Assembly (NCBI GenBank): GCA_017860295.1
Contig: JAFNAS010000011.1
Location: forward strand, 124,001-188,000
Source: Bacteroidota bacterium
GTDB taxonomy: Bacteria; Bacteroidota; Bacteroidia; Bacteroidales; Paludibacteraceae
DNA: 64,000 nucleotides
Direction of reading: 5' to 3'
In this document: positions 32,726 through 42,848 of the stretch, one piece after another
Numbering within the stretch: position 1 is the first letter of the stretch
How the letters are laid out: each line of letters opens with the position of its first letter
Notes under the pieces: model-generated
Told to the model about the DNA's origin: nothing
The model's input: the letters and a program-made list of their open reading frames with translations, nothing else
The model's database searches: none
Translations under genes and position numbers: made by a program

Positions 32726-33250
32726 ATGAGCATTGAAAAAATAAAAGCAAATATCAGAGATGTTCCGGACTTTCCACATCCCGGGATCATGTTTAAGGAC
32801 CTCACAACAGTTTTCAAAAATGGCACAGAACTGCAAGAAATAGCCGCCATGTTGTATAATAAATACAAAGATACTGGACTGACAAAAGTTGTAGGTATAG
32901 AATCCAGAGGATTTATCACAGGTCCCATTCTTGCCGAAAAATTGGGAATCGGATTTATTCCTGTACGCAAAAAAGGAAAATTACCTGCCGATACGATTGA
33001 AGAAAGTTATGCAAAAGAATATGGAGTTGACGTCATTCAAATTCATAAAGATGCACTAAAACCCGACGATGTAGTTCTGCTCCACGACGATTTGCTGGCA
33101 ACAGGCGGAACGATGAAAGCAGCCTACAATCTGGTGAAAAAATTCGGAGTAAAAAAGATATACGTCAATTGCCTGGTCGAACTCGATTTTCTGAAAGGAA
33201 GAGACACTTTGCAAGAGGCAGATGAAGTATACTCGTTGATTCATTTTTAA
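32726..33250 (+). CDS. apt: Adenine phosphoribosyltransferase
   Basis: 174 residues from the ATG at 32726. This start is preferred over an upstream ATG (32696) whose extra codons only translate the parS-like palindrome. The family text is DVPDFPHPGIMFKDLTTVFK at the N-terminus, VGIESRGFITGPILAEKLG, and the PRPP-binding VVLLHDDLLATGGTM. It makes AMP from adenine and PRPP. It stands between mnmG and uvrC, an arrangement frequent in Bacteroidales. Confidence 0.96.
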   Translation: MSIEKIKANIRDVPDFPHPGIMFKDLTTVFKNGTELQEIAAMLYNKYKDTGLTKVVGIESRGFITGPILAEKLGIGFIPVRKKGKLPADTIEESYAKEYGVDVIQIHKDALKPDDVVLLHDDLLATGGTMKAAYNLVKKFGVKKIYVNCLVELDFLKGRDTLQEADEVYSLIHF

Positions 33251-33271
33251 AATTCGATCCCTACTCCACCA

Positions 33272-35092
33272 ATGGACAAGCAACTGAACACAAAAGAAAA
33301 TATTCAGCTCATCCTTAGTACACTTCCCGAAAAACCGGGAGTATACCAATATTTCGACAAGGATGGAAAGATTATCTATGTGGGAAAGGCAAAGAATCTA
33401 AAAAAAAGAGTCTCGTCCTACTTTACAAAAAAACACGATAGCTCGAAAGTTACGGTTCTTGTAAAACAGATTGTCAATCTGAAATACATTGTTGTCGACA
33501 CCGAAGAGGATGCTCTGCTTCTGGAAAACAATCTTATCAAAGAGCATCAGCCCCGGTATAATATTTTGCTTAAGGATGACAAAACCTATCCCTGGCTTTG
33601 CATCACGAAGGAACCCTTTCCCCGGGTTTTCAAAACCCGCAAAGTATATAAAAACGGCGCGAAATATTTTGGTCCCTTCAGCTCAATCACCACACTTCAT
33701 GTGCTCCTATCCCTTATCGGCGAAATTTATCCGCTAAGAACCTGCAAGCTTAATTTGTCTCCCGAAAATATAAATGCCGGAAAATTTAAGGTATGCCTCC
33801 AGTACCACATCCATAAATGCAAAGGACCGTGTGAGAATTTGCAAACGGAAGCGGACTACCTGCAAATGATAACCGAAGTAGAGGAGATTGCCAACGGGAA
33901 TATCAATTCTATTTTGCACTATCTGGAGCAACAAATGCAATCGCTGGCAGCAGAACTCAAATTTGAAGAGGCGCAAAGCATAAAAGAAAAATATGAAGCT
34001 CTGGAACGGTATAAATCGAAATCAATCGTAACCACCGCTACACAAGACGATTACGATGTGTTTGCATACGATGACGATGATAAATCCGCCTATATCAATA
34101 TTTTACGAATATCAAAAGGTTCCATTGTTCAAGGCTACACCATCGAGTATACGAAACGGTTAGATGAACCGAAAGAAGAGATTCTGGCAATGGCCATCGT
34201 AGAATTGCGCACAAAATTGAGAAGCCAAACCAAGCAGTTGCTGGTGCCATTCCTGCCCGATCTCGAATTGAATAGTGTAAATTTCTCTATCCCATCGCGA
34301 GGAGATAAACGAAAATTATTGGACCTGTCGATGCAAAATGTACGCGAATACAAGCTGGATAAGCTGAAGCAGGCAGAAAAGCTCAATCCGGATCATCGGA
34401 TGGTGCGAATTCTCAGCACATTGCAAAAAGATCTTAAAATGGGAAGCCTTCCGATGCATATCGAATGCTTCGATAACTCCAACATTCAGGGAACCCATCC
34501 GGTAGCAGCCTGCGTGGTTTTCAAAAAGGCGAAACCATCCAAAAGAGATTATCGTCACTTCAATATCAAAACGGTTGAAGGGCCAAACGACTTTGCCTCC
34601 ATGGAAGAGGTGGTATACCGCCGCTACCGCCGGATGCTCGACGAAGAGACTCCCCTACCCCAGCTGATTGTGGTGGATGGAGGGAAGGGACAACTCGGGA
34701 TGGCAATGGGCGCTCTCCAACAATTGGGAATCTCCGCTAAAGTTACTGTGATTGGTATCGCCAAACGACTCGAAGAAATCTATTTCCCGGAAGATCCTAT
34801 TCCGCTTTATCTCGACAAAAACTCCGAAAGCCTGAAACTGATTCAGCAACTACGCGACGAAGCCCACCGCTTCGGAATTACACATCACCGAAACCAAAGA
34901 AGCAAAGCACAGGTGACATCGGAACTCGATTCGATAACCGGAATCGGAGAAAAAAGCAAAAAAGAGCTCCTGACCCATTTTAAAAGCGTCAAACGACTCA
35001 GATTAGCGTCGAATGATGAAATTGCAGAAATAGTAGGAAATAAAAGAGCCTCAATAATTTATGCCCATTTTCACCCAGATTTAAGCTCATGA
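33272..35092 (+). CDS. uvrC: Excinuclease ABC subunit C
   Basis: 606 residues. A GIY-YIG nuclease domain (GVYQYFDKDGKIIYVGKAKN) lies at 24-43, a UVR segment near 210-245, the RNase H-like C-terminal nuclease with IECFDNSNIQGTHPVAACVV and VVDGGKGQL, and a helix-hairpin-helix (DSITGIGEKSKKELLTHFKS) at the end. It makes the two incisions of nucleotide excision repair with UvrA and UvrB. It follows apt by 21 bases. Confidence 0.96.
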   Translation: MDKQLNTKENIQLILSTLPEKPGVYQYFDKDGKIIYVGKAKNLKKRVSSYFTKKHDSSKVTVLVKQIVNLKYIVVDTEEDALLLENNLIKEHQPRYNILLKDDKTYPWLCITKEPFPRVFKTRKVYKNGAKYFGPFSSITTLHVLLSLIGEIYPLRTCKLNLSPENINAGKFKVCLQYHIHKCKGPCENLQTEADYLQMITEVEEIANGNINSILHYLEQQMQSLAAELKFEEAQSIKEKYEALERYKSKSIVTTATQDDYDVFAYDDDDKSAYINILRISKGSIVQGYTIEYTKRLDEPKEEILAMAIVELRTKLRSQTKQLLVPFLPDLELNSVNFSIPSRGDKRKLLDLSMQNVREYKLDKLKQAEKLNPDHRMVRILSTLQKDLKMGSLPMHIECFDNSNIQGTHPVAACVVFKKAKPSKRDYRHFNIKTVEGPNDFASMEEVVYRRYRRMLDEETPLPQLIVVDGGKGQLGMAMGALQQLGISAKVTVIGIAKRLEEIYFPEDPIPLYLDKNSESLKLIQQLRDEAHRFGITHHRNQRSKAQVTSELDSITGIGEKSKKELLTHFKSVKRLRLASNDEIAEIVGNKRASIIYAHFHPDLSS

Positions 35093-35252
35093 GAGTCGAG
35101 TATTTGATTCGAATCGGGTATTTGCCAGGCAAATTTTCCATTCTGACGCTATTGAAAATAGAGAATCAATAGATTCTGCACATGAAAAAGGCCCGAATTT
35201 GACAAATTATATTTTGAGTTAAATATTACAAATAAATACAAACGGAATGTCA

Positions 35253-35283
35253 TTTGTGATTCGACATCCATTTCGTAACTTTG
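35253..35283 (+). promoter_or_regulatory. Promoter of ribF
   Basis: TTTG (35253-35256), 19-base spacer, TAACTTTG (35276-35283): full match to the Bacteroidota housekeeping pattern. It supports the GTG start 29 bases on. Confidence 0.8.
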
Positions 35284-35311
35284 CCCTGTTTATCAAACTA
35301 AATTTTACCTT

Positions 35312-36256
35312 GTGCAAATAATAACAGATATACAAAATGCTCCGAAAGAGCAGCTGGCCATAACGATTGGATTTTTTGACGGAGTGCATCGGGGTCACCG
35401 TTTTCTGATCGAGAACCTGAAACAGATTGCATCGGAAAAAGGGCTCAAAACGGCGGTGCTTACCTTTCGCGAACATCCGCGCAAAATTCTTCACAGCGAG
35501 TTTGTGCCCGAACTGCTGACAACCTGTGAAGAAAAAATGGCATTGCTGTCACAAACGGGTCTTGACTACTGCATACTACTTGATTTTACTCCCGAAATTC
35601 AGAATCTGACTGCCGAAGAATTTATTAAAGATCTTTTATCCAATAAATTACATTCAAAAGTGCTGCTCACCGGCTATGACAACAGAATTGGCAAAGGAAG
35701 AGTGGATGGTTTTGAACAATATGTAATGTATGGACATGAGGTGGGTTTGCTCGTTCAGGAAGCCGAAGAGTTCCTCTACAAAGGGAAGCAGGTTAGTTCG
35801 TCCGAAATAAGGCGCTTAATGGATGAAGGCGACATCTCTATTGCAAATCAACTACTTGGATCAACCTATAAAATTGAGGGTAAAGTAGTTGCTGGACAAC
35901 AAATAGGCCGAACTATCGGATTTCCCACGGCAAATATTTATGTTTCAAACACCGAAAAAAAATTACCTCAGCTAGGGGTCTACGCCTGCTGGGTTCTGAT
36001 TGACGACGACCGTTATAAGGGGATGCTCAATATCGGATTACGCCCCACCTTAGTCCCTAAGAATCAAAGAGCAACGATTGAAGTAAATATCATCGACTTC
36101 AATCAGGAAATCTATGGCGAACATATCGCGTTGGAAATTGTAAAGAAAATAAGAGACGAAAGAAAATTTCCGAACATGCAAACCTTAAAAGAACAAATAG
36201 AAATAGATAAAATGCATATAATAAGAATTTTAGATAATTACACACCATTTACCTGA
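35312..36256 (+). CDS. ribF: Bifunctional riboflavin kinase / FAD synthetase
   Basis: 314 residues from a GTG at 35312, supported by the promoter just upstream. The FAD-synthetase half has IGFFDGVHRGHRFLIENL and KQVSSSEIRRLM; the kinase half has GRTIGFPTANIYV and LGVYACWV. It converts riboflavin to FMN and FAD. Confidence 0.95.
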   Translation: MQIITDIQNAPKEQLAITIGFFDGVHRGHRFLIENLKQIASEKGLKTAVLTFREHPRKILHSEFVPELLTTCEEKMALLSQTGLDYCILLDFTPEIQNLTAEEFIKDLLSNKLHSKVLLTGYDNRIGKGRVDGFEQYVMYGHEVGLLVQEAEEFLYKGKQVSSSEIRRLMDEGDISIANQLLGSTYKIEGKVVAGQQIGRTIGFPTANIYVSNTEKKLPQLGVYACWVLIDDDRYKGMLNIGLRPTLVPKNQRATIEVNIIDFNQEIYGEHIALEIVKKIRDERKFPNMQTLKEQIEIDKMHIIRILDNYTPFT

Positions 36257-36286
36257 CACCTCTGCATCAGTAATAAATAATCCAAG

Positions 36287-38383
36287 ATGAAGACAATATT
36301 TCTAACACTAATTTCTCTAATTATGCTCACCACTGGCGTATCAAAAGGAGAAAACAATCCTTTTTTCACCCCCTACCGAACCCCCTATGGCGTTCCTCCA
36401 TTCGATAAAATAAGAACCGAACATTATCTTCCGGCCTTTACCGAAGGCATCAAACAACACCAAAAAGAGATAGATGCCATTGCCAATAATCCGGCTCCGG
36501 CAACCTTTGCCAACACCATGGCTGCTATGGAATACTCGGGTAAACTTTTGACCCGGGTATCAATGGTATTCTTCAATCTCGAAGAATCGATGCACAGCGC
36601 TGAAATGCAATCAATTGCAGAGAAAGTAACACCGATGCTGACAGAACATTCGGACAATATTTTGCTGAATGAAAAATTATTCAAACGCATCGCAACGCTG
36701 TACAATAACCGTGCTAAAATTAAACTTACCGCAGAGCAACGCAGGGTAATCGAAGAACAGTATAAAAAATTTGTTCACAAAGGAGCTTCGCTGAATGAAG
36801 CACAAAAACAACAGCTGAGAGAGATCAATAAAAACCTGGCAATGTTGGAGCTAAAATTCGGAAATAACCTACTTACCGAAACTAATAACTTCAAGCTGAT
36901 TATTGATAAAGCCGAAGACCTTGCCGGCCTGCCCGAAAGCGTAAAAACGGCAGCGGCAGATGAAGCCAAAGCGGCCAACATGCCCGGGAAATGGATTTTC
37001 ACACCTTCAAAAACAAGTTGGATTCCTTTTCTGACCTACAGCACAAGGCGTGATTTGCGCGAAAAATTATACAAAGGATATTGGATGAGAGGCGATTACG
37101 GGAATGCCACAGATAACAAACAGGTTATCCTCGATATCATGAAAAACCGTATTGCCCTGGCCAATTTGCTTGGATTTAAAACTCCGGCCGACTACATACT
37201 TGATAACACTATGGCTAAAACCCCGGCAAGAGTCGATACATTACTCCAATCAATATGGAGACCGGCAGTCGCTAAAGCCAAAGAAGAGGTGAAAGAGATG
37301 CAGGCCATAATCGATGCCGAAAACGGAGGTTTCAAACTGGCCATGTGGGACTGGTGGTACTACGCCGAAAAAGTACGTAAAGCTAAATACGATTTGAACG
37401 AAGACGAATTAAAGCCCTACTTCAAACTTGAAAACGTACGTAAAGGTGTGTTTGAGGTTGCAAATAAATTGTACGGACTCAACTTTGAGAAACTCAACAA
37501 TTTACCAATATATCATCCTGATGTTGAAGCTTTTAAAGTTTCTGATGCCGATGGCAAACTGATTGGAATTCTCTACACCGACTATTTCCCGCGGGCAAGC
37601 AAAACGGTTGGAGCCTGGATGAATAATATCCGCGATCAATACATCGAAAAAGGGGTGATGGTTCGCCCGGTTATCGTCAATGTGGGTAATTTGGCCAAGC
37701 CTACCGCCACCACTCCCTCGCTTCTGAGTATGGACGATGTAGGCACGCTTTTCCACGAATTCGGACACGCACTTCACGGGTTGCTGTCGCAATGCACCTA
37801 CCCGAGTGTCAGCGGCACCAATGTTCCCCGCGATTTTGTTGAATGCCCCTCTCAGTTTATGGAAAACTTTGCTTTTCAGCCTGAGGTAATGAAATTATAC
37901 GCATTCCATTATAAAACAGGCGAATTAATGCCTCAACCATTGATGAAAAAGATCCAAAATTCCACCTATTTCAACCAGGGATTTGAAATGACAGAATTAG
38001 TGGCCGCCTCGATCTTAGATATGAAATGGCACGAATTAACCAGCGTCGATGGTATCGATGTGGATAAATTCGAGAAAGAACAGATGGACAAAATAGGCCT
38101 GATCCCCGAAATCCTGCCCCGCTATCGTTCTACATACTTCAAACACATCTTCAACGACGGATATTCGGCCGGTTACTACAGCTACCAATGGGCCTCCGTA
38201 TTTGAAAAAGATGCATTCGAATTGTTCAAAGAAAAAGGTATCTTTGATCCCGCAACATCCACCTCTTTCCGCAAAAACATTCTCGAAAGAGGGAACAGCG
38301 ACGATCCTATGAAATTTTATGTGAAATTCCGCGGACACGAACCAACTTCCGATGCCCTCCTAAAAAGCAAAGGATTGAAATAA
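36287..38383 (+). CDS. M3-family metallopeptidase, exported
   Basis: 698 residues with a signal peptide (1-20) and the M3 zinc site HEFGHALHG at residues 490-498. Other landmarks are NPFFTPYRTPYGVPPFDKI at the N-terminus and NDGYSAGYYSYQWASVFEKD near the end, as in peptidyl-dipeptidase Dcp. It trims C-terminal dipeptides or short peptides; a periplasmic place is suggested by the signal peptide. A hairpin at 38388-38420 follows. Confidence 0.93.
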   Translation: MKTIFLTLISLIMLTTGVSKGENNPFFTPYRTPYGVPPFDKIRTEHYLPAFTEGIKQHQKEIDAIANNPAPATFANTMAAMEYSGKLLTRVSMVFFNLEESMHSAEMQSIAEKVTPMLTEHSDNILLNEKLFKRIATLYNNRAKIKLTAEQRRVIEEQYKKFVHKGASLNEAQKQQLREINKNLAMLELKFGNNLLTETNNFKLIIDKAEDLAGLPESVKTAAADEAKAANMPGKWIFTPSKTSWIPFLTYSTRRDLREKLYKGYWMRGDYGNATDNKQVILDIMKNRIALANLLGFKTPADYILDNTMAKTPARVDTLLQSIWRPAVAKAKEEVKEMQAIIDAENGGFKLAMWDWWYYAEKVRKAKYDLNEDELKPYFKLENVRKGVFEVANKLYGLNFEKLNNLPIYHPDVEAFKVSDADGKLIGILYTDYFPRASKTVGAWMNNIRDQYIEKGVMVRPVIVNVGNLAKPTATTPSLLSMDDVGTLFHEFGHALHGLLSQCTYPSVSGTNVPRDFVECPSQFMENFAFQPEVMKLYAFHYKTGELMPQPLMKKIQNSTYFNQGFEMTELVAASILDMKWHELTSVDGIDVDKFEKEQMDKIGLIPEILPRYRSTYFKHIFNDGYSAGYYSYQWASVFEKDAFELFKEKGIFDPATSTSFRKNILERGNSDDPMKFYVKFRGHEPTSDALLKSKGLK

Positions 38384-38387
38384 AAAC

Positions 38388-38420
38388 TATTCAGGGCAAA
38401 GAAATACTTTGCCCTGAATA
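38388..38420 (+). terminator. Hairpin after the M3 peptidase gene
   Basis: A 14-bp perfect stem (38388-38401 with 38407-38420) and a 5-base AAATA loop directly past the stop. The following tract is only weakly T-rich, so it may be an attenuator or mRNA 3' end rather than a strong terminator. Confidence 0.6.
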
Positions 38421-38434
38421 TTAATGCTTTGAAT

Positions 38435-39409
38435 ATGAACGTTCGCATTAAAGAACTGATACACCCCAATGTCGTAAATTTTTCCCTGTCGCTTGTCGTG
38501 GCGGGATTGTTATGGATGAAGGAGTTTATTCTCCCGGCAGAAAGCACTCCCCTACTCTACCTTTTCAATACCACAATCATTCCTGCATATTCGGCATGGC
38601 TTGGCCTTTTACTGAATCTCGGCATTGCCTATTTTTCATTCAAATTTCTGGAAAAATATACGTTTCTCCAGCAGCGAACATTTCTTCCATTTCTGTTTTT
38701 TATCTTATTGTCAGGATCTTATCCTCACTTTCATTATCTTACTAATGGCCTCATCGCAGCATCCCTGCTGATGATGTGCCTGTGGCAGGTATTCTCTACT
38801 TATCATCAAAATCTGCCACTGCAAGCATCGTACAATGCCGGACTCTTTTTGTCACTTGGATACTTTTTTTGTTTCGACTTTATCTTTCTTATCCCGTTCT
38901 TATTCATCATATTAAATATTGTAAACAACCTGAATGTCCGTCTGTTTTTAGCCACACTACTGGGCATCTTTACTCCGGCAATATTAGTTTTCGGAATCAG
39001 TTTCTGGCTCGGTCAACTCGACAATCAGCTTCACTATTTCATGAGCAATATTGTTTTCAATTTTAGCAATTGGACATCCAATATTGCCCTAATCGTCGTT
39101 GAGGGAATATTTACTATCCTCTCATTAATCGCTATCATGGGTTGTTCCCAAAACCGCTTCAACTCAAGCATCACCGAACGCAGGAATTTTCAGGTATTGG
39201 TTTGGTTATATGCTGCCATGCTTGTTATCCTATGGGTAAAAATGGGCCATATCAGTGAATTGTTGCCGTCATTTTTAATGATTTGTGCCCTTATTTTCTC
39301 CATTTTCTTTTCAACTCGTAGTTCCCGAAAAAATACGATTCTTTTTGCTCTTTTAGTGATTTTCCAGGTTGTCACTTTAATTCTTGGCTACAGTGGAACA
39401 CTTCACTGA
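38435..39409 (+). CDS. DUF6427-like multi-pass membrane protein
   Basis: 324 residues from the ATG at 38435 (an upstream TTG gives only two more codons). About nine hydrophobic helices, with TTIIPAYSAWLGLLLNLGIA and FDFIFLIPFLFIILNIVNNL, fit the Bacteroidota DUF6427 family of unknown function. The next gene overlaps its end by 17 bases or more, so the two are translated together. Confidence 0.7.
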   Translation: MNVRIKELIHPNVVNFSLSLVVAGLLWMKEFILPAESTPLLYLFNTTIIPAYSAWLGLLLNLGIAYFSFKFLEKYTFLQQRTFLPFLFFILLSGSYPHFHYLTNGLIAASLLMMCLWQVFSTYHQNLPLQASYNAGLFLSLGYFFCFDFIFLIPFLFIILNIVNNLNVRLFLATLLGIFTPAILVFGISFWLGQLDNQLHYFMSNIVFNFSNWTSNIALIVVEGIFTILSLIAIMGCSQNRFNSSITERRNFQVLVWLYAAMLVILWVKMGHISELLPSFLMICALIFSIFFSTRSSRKNTILFALLVIFQVVTLILGYSGTLH

Positions 39410-39836
39410 ATTTGGCTACATAGGCCTATTCCTGGCAGCTTTTCTGGCAGCCACCGTACTTCCGCTCGGATCGGAAGTGGTTTTTGCCACGCTAATCTAT
39501 GCCGGACTGGATATGTGGACGTGCGTAGCCGTGGCTACTGTTGGCAATACGCTGGGCGGCATCACATCGTACTGGATAGGACGAATGGGGAAAATTGAAT
39601 GGATCGAAAAATACCTGAAAATCAAGAAAGAAAAGATAGAAAAATTTGAGAAGCGAATGTACAACCGGGGTGATTGGTTGGGGTTTTTCTCTTTCGTTCC
39701 CGGAATCGGCGACGTAATTGTGGTAGCATGTGGATATTTCCGGTGCAACTTTCTGGGCACGGCAATTGCCATGACCATTGGTAAATTTTCGCGCTACGTG
39801 TTGTGGATGTATGCTCAGGGAATGCTGATGAAATAA
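39393..39836 (+). CDS. YqaA/DedA-related inner-membrane protein
   Basis: 147 residues from a GTG at 39393 (a TTG at 39384 is possible). The pattern EYGYLGLF-like start (EFGYIGLFLAAFLAATVLP), then GNTLGGITSYWIGRMG and SFVPGIGDVIVVACGYFR, fits the VTT-domain family of SNARE-associated/YqaA proteins. Members are membrane lipid or ion handling proteins; the exact substrate is unknown. It overlaps the DUF6427-like gene. Confidence 0.85.
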   Translation: MEHFTEFGYIGLFLAAFLAATVLPLGSEVVFATLIYAGLDMWTCVAVATVGNTLGGITSYWIGRMGKIEWIEKYLKIKKEKIEKFEKRMYNRGDWLGFFSFVPGIGDVIVVACGYFRCNFLGTAIAMTIGKFSRYVLWMYAQGMLMK

Positions 39837-40829
39837 TCATTCAGCATCGCCGAAATAAGTAGTTTGTACATTGTCTAATATTGCAAAAAGGTCTGTCAGA
39901 TTGTCGGTACGCAACATGGCAATACGAGTGTCTCTAAAGTGCGGAATGCCTTTGAAAAGAGGCGTATTTGCCAAATGACGACGCGTGTGAACAATTCCTC
40001 TTCGTTCATCCAGCCATTCTATACTGCTCAATATTTGCTTCTTAACTATGTCAAATTGTTCGGATACAGGCATTGACGGAAGCAGTTCGCCTGTTTGCAA
40101 ATAGTGCTTTATTTCTTTGAATATCCAGGGTTTGCCGATTGATCCACGCCCTATCATCACGGCATCCACGCCATACTTGTCGAAACACTCCTTTGCCCTT
40201 TGAGGGGAAACAACGTCTCCGTTACCAATAATGGGAATTTTCATCCGGGAATTATTTTTTACTTCGCCAATCAATGTCCAGTCGGCATCGCCGGTGTACA
40301 TCTGAGCGCGTGTACGACCGTGAATAGCCAATGCCTGAATACCACAATCCTGCAATTGCTCGGCCAAATCGACGATTACTTTTGAATTATCGTCCCAACC
40401 CAAACGGGTTTTTGCCGTAACGGGCACATTCACTGATTTCACAACCTCCTTTGTAATAGCAATTAACTTCGGAATATCGCGCAAAAGACCGGATCCGGCA
40501 CCTTTGCCGGCCACCTTCTTCACTGGGCAACCGAAGTTCAGATCGATGATCTCAGGATTGGCAGTTTCAGCAATTTTGGCAGCCTCGGCCATGGCTTCGG
40601 GTTCACGCCCATAGAGCTGAATGGCAACCGGACGTTCACCTTCAAAAATCGTCAACTTCTGTTCCGTCCGCTTCACATTCCGGATCAACGCGTCAGCCGA
40701 AATAAATTCGGTATAGACCAAATCGGCACCAAACTGTTTACAAAGCAAGCGGAAAGCCGGATCGGTTACGTCCTCCATCGGAGCTAAAAACAAGGGATAT
40801 TCTGGAAATATAATGTTGCCTATCTGCAT
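39837..40829 (-). CDS. dusB: tRNA-dihydrouridine synthase
   Basis: 330 residues from the ATG at 40829; the in-frame upstream extension lacks family similarity. FMN-barrel landmarks are FLAPMEDVTDPAFRLLCKQF, the catalytic-cysteine region NFGCPVKKVAGKGAGSGLL, and IGRGSIGKPWIF. It reduces uridine to dihydrouridine in tRNA. Its stop abuts the YqaA stop (convergent). A minus-strand TATCTTTG lies at 40873-40866. Confidence 0.94.
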   Translation of the reverse strand: MQIGNIIFPEYPLFLAPMEDVTDPAFRLLCKQFGADLVYTEFISADALIRNVKRTEQKLTIFEGERPVAIQLYGREPEAMAEAAKIAETANPEIIDLNFGCPVKKVAGKGAGSGLLRDIPKLIAITKEVVKSVNVPVTAKTRLGWDDNSKVIVDLAEQLQDCGIQALAIHGRTRAQMYTGDADWTLIGEVKNNSRMKIPIIGNGDVVSPQRAKECFDKYGVDAVMIGRGSIGKPWIFKEIKHYLQTGELLPSMPVSEQFDIVKKQILSSIEWLDERRGIVHTRRHLANTPLFKGIPHFRDTRIAMLRTDNLTDLFAILDNVQTTYFGDAE

Positions 40830-40944
40830 ATTACAATCGATTTCAGTTGAAAAATAAAAGAGATGCAAAGATACGGCTAATTTCTCTGTCGCTAAAAAAC
40901 AGAAAACAGAGAATCCATAATTTAGATTTAACAAGAAATCGCAC

Positions 40945-40976
40945 TTGCAATCACTTGTCAAATTGTCGTACTTTTG
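40945..40976 (+). promoter_or_regulatory. Promoter of add
   Basis: TTG (40945-40947), 21-base spacer, TACTTTTG (40969-40976), 47 bases before the add ATG. Confidence 0.6.
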
Positions 40977-41023
40977 CACTCAATAAATCCTCAAAATAAA
41001 TAACTCCTAAATAATTGCTGATT

Positions 41024-42046
41024 ATGAGTAATCTGTCCATACACGATTTCATCCGTCAAATCCCGAAAGCCGAGCTTCACCTTCACATCGAGGGGACATT
41101 CGAACCGGAACTGATGTTTGAAATAGCCCAACGAAATAAAGTTGCTATTCCCTATTCATCCGTAGAAGAGGTGCGCAAAGCCTATCAGTTCGGCAATTTG
41201 CAGGATTTTCTGGATATCTACTATGCCGGAGCTGCCGTTTTGCAAAAAGAGCAGGATTTTTATGACCTGACAATGGCGTATCTTCTAAAAGCAAAAGAGG
41301 AAAATATAGTTCATACCGAAATCTTTTTCGACCCGCAAACACACACAGAGCGTGGAATTGCTTTCAAAACGGTAATCACAGGCATCCATAAAGCGCTTTT
41401 AGACGGCGAAAATAGGCTTGGAATCACCTCGAGGCTCATCTTATGCTTTCTGCGCCATTTAAGCGAAAAATCGGCCTTAAAAACACTCGAAGAGGCTATT
41501 CCCTACCAAGAGTGGATCACGGCAGTCGGTTTAGACTCGTCAGAAGTGGGAAATCCGCCTTCAAAATTCCAGAAAGTGTTCGAAAAAGCCGCTGAAAAGG
41601 GCTTTCTTACCGTTGCCCATGCCGGTGAAGAGGGAAATGCCGAATATGTGAAAGAAGCCTTAGATGTCTTGAAAATTGACCGTATCGACCACGGAAACCG
41701 ATCGCTTGACGATCCCAGTCTGGTAAAAGAGATTATTGACCGAAGATTGGCACTGACGGTTTGCCCCCTCTCCAATCTCAAATTGCAGGTAGTAAAATCA
41801 GCTGATTTACATCCGCTTAAAAAGATGCTTGAGCTCGGCATGATGGCCACTGTCAATTCGGACGATCCAGCCTACTTCGGCGGTTATCTCAACGCAAATT
41901 TCATCGTAATGACCGATGCTCTGGGTCTTTCCAAAGCAGATATTGCCCTGTTAGCCAAAAACTCGTTTGCAGCCAGCTTTCTGTCCGAAGCCGAAAAGCA
42001 GGAAAAAATAGCTGAAGTAGAAAATTTTTACAATACAAATAATTGA
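41024..42046 (+). CDS. add: Adenosine deaminase
   Basis: 340 residues from the ATG at 41024. Zinc-site and catalytic landmarks are AELHLHIEGTFEPELMF, TVAHAGEEGN, DRIDHGNRSLDDPSLVKEI and TVNSDDPAYFGGY. The residue set fits adenosine or adenine deaminase of the metal-dependent hydrolase superfamily; the short insertions between motifs resemble the adenine-deaminase subgroup, so adenine as substrate is possible. It is followed 11 bases later by a glutamine amidotransferase. Confidence 0.88.
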   Translation: MSNLSIHDFIRQIPKAELHLHIEGTFEPELMFEIAQRNKVAIPYSSVEEVRKAYQFGNLQDFLDIYYAGAAVLQKEQDFYDLTMAYLLKAKEENIVHTEIFFDPQTHTERGIAFKTVITGIHKALLDGENRLGITSRLILCFLRHLSEKSALKTLEEAIPYQEWITAVGLDSSEVGNPPSKFQKVFEKAAEKGFLTVAHAGEEGNAEYVKEALDVLKIDRIDHGNRSLDDPSLVKEIIDRRLALTVCPLSNLKLQVVKSADLHPLKKMLELGMMATVNSDDPAYFGGYLNANFIVMTDALGLSKADIALLAKNSFAASFLSEAEKQEKIAEVENFYNTNN

Positions 42047-42057
42047 AAATAAACCAT

Positions 42058-42765
42058 ATGAAGAAAATATTAATTATCAGAAACGAAAGCAGCGAAGGTG
42101 GCGGATTGCTTTACGAGGTACTCCGTGAAATGAACATTTCTGCCGATGAAATCGATCTTGCCGCCGGGATACCCTTCCCTTCCCCACTCGATTACGGTGC
42201 TCTGATCGTCCTTGGTGGTCCGGACAGCGCCAACGACACCACAGAAAAGATGATCGCCGAAATAGCCCGCATTCAGGAGGCACTGAAAGCCGGAATCCCA
42301 TACCTGGGAATATGCCTCGGACTGCAAATTTTGGTAAAATCGGCCGGTGGAAAGGTGGTAAAAAGCCCCGTAAAAGAGACCGGTTTTCGCGGACCCGATG
42401 GCGAACTATTCTGCATAGAACTGACCGAAGCCGGCAAAAATGATCCTCTTTTTGAAAATCTTGGAGATAATTTCCCGGTATTTCAACTCCATGGAGAAAC
42501 GGTGGAACCTGCTGATTCAATGACAGTTTTAGGAATCGGAAAACTTTGCCGCAATCAAATTGTGAAAGTTGCCGATAAAGCCTACGGCATTCAGTGCCAT
42601 TTTGAACTGACCCGCGAAATGTTTGTACAGTGGATGGATGAAGTGGAAGATCTGAAAGCTATCGATCAGGAGAAATGTGTGGAAGATTTTTGCTCTTTCT
42701 TCGAAGAATATATGTTTACGGGCAAACAACTGTTCCGCAATTTTTTGAAAATAGCCGGATATTGA
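42058..42765 (+). CDS. Class I glutamine amidotransferase-like protein
   Basis: 235 residues with the triad visible: Cys in YLGICLGLQIL, and His-Phe-Glu near QCHFELTREM. The text LIVLGGPDSANDTTEKM and FQLHGETVEP matches stand-alone GMP-synthase-like amidotransferases (GATase1). These remove ammonia from glutamine or modify small molecules; without a partner synthase domain the product is unknown. Its linkage with add hints at purine metabolism. A strong two-way terminator follows. Confidence 0.85.
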   Translation: MKKILIIRNESSEGGGLLYEVLREMNISADEIDLAAGIPFPSPLDYGALIVLGGPDSANDTTEKMIAEIARIQEALKAGIPYLGICLGLQILVKSAGGKVVKSPVKETGFRGPDGELFCIELTEAGKNDPLFENLGDNFPVFQLHGETVEPADSMTVLGIGKLCRNQIVKVADKAYGIQCHFELTREMFVQWMDEVEDLKAIDQEKCVEDFCSFFEEYMFTGKQLFRNFLKIAGY

Positions 42766-42783
42766 TCTGACAATCAGAATATA

Positions 42784-42830
42784 AAAGAGCCAAGAACAAA
42801 GACAACATCGTCTTGATTCTTGGCTCTTTC
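42784..42830. terminator. Bidirectional terminator between convergent genes
   Basis: A 13-bp perfect stem (42784-42796 with 42817-42829) plus an inner AAGAC/GTCTT stem, A-rich on one side and T-rich on the other. It serves the amidotransferase (plus) and the TPM gene (minus). Confidence 0.85.
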
Positions 42831-42848
42831 TTCTATAATCTGTTTATA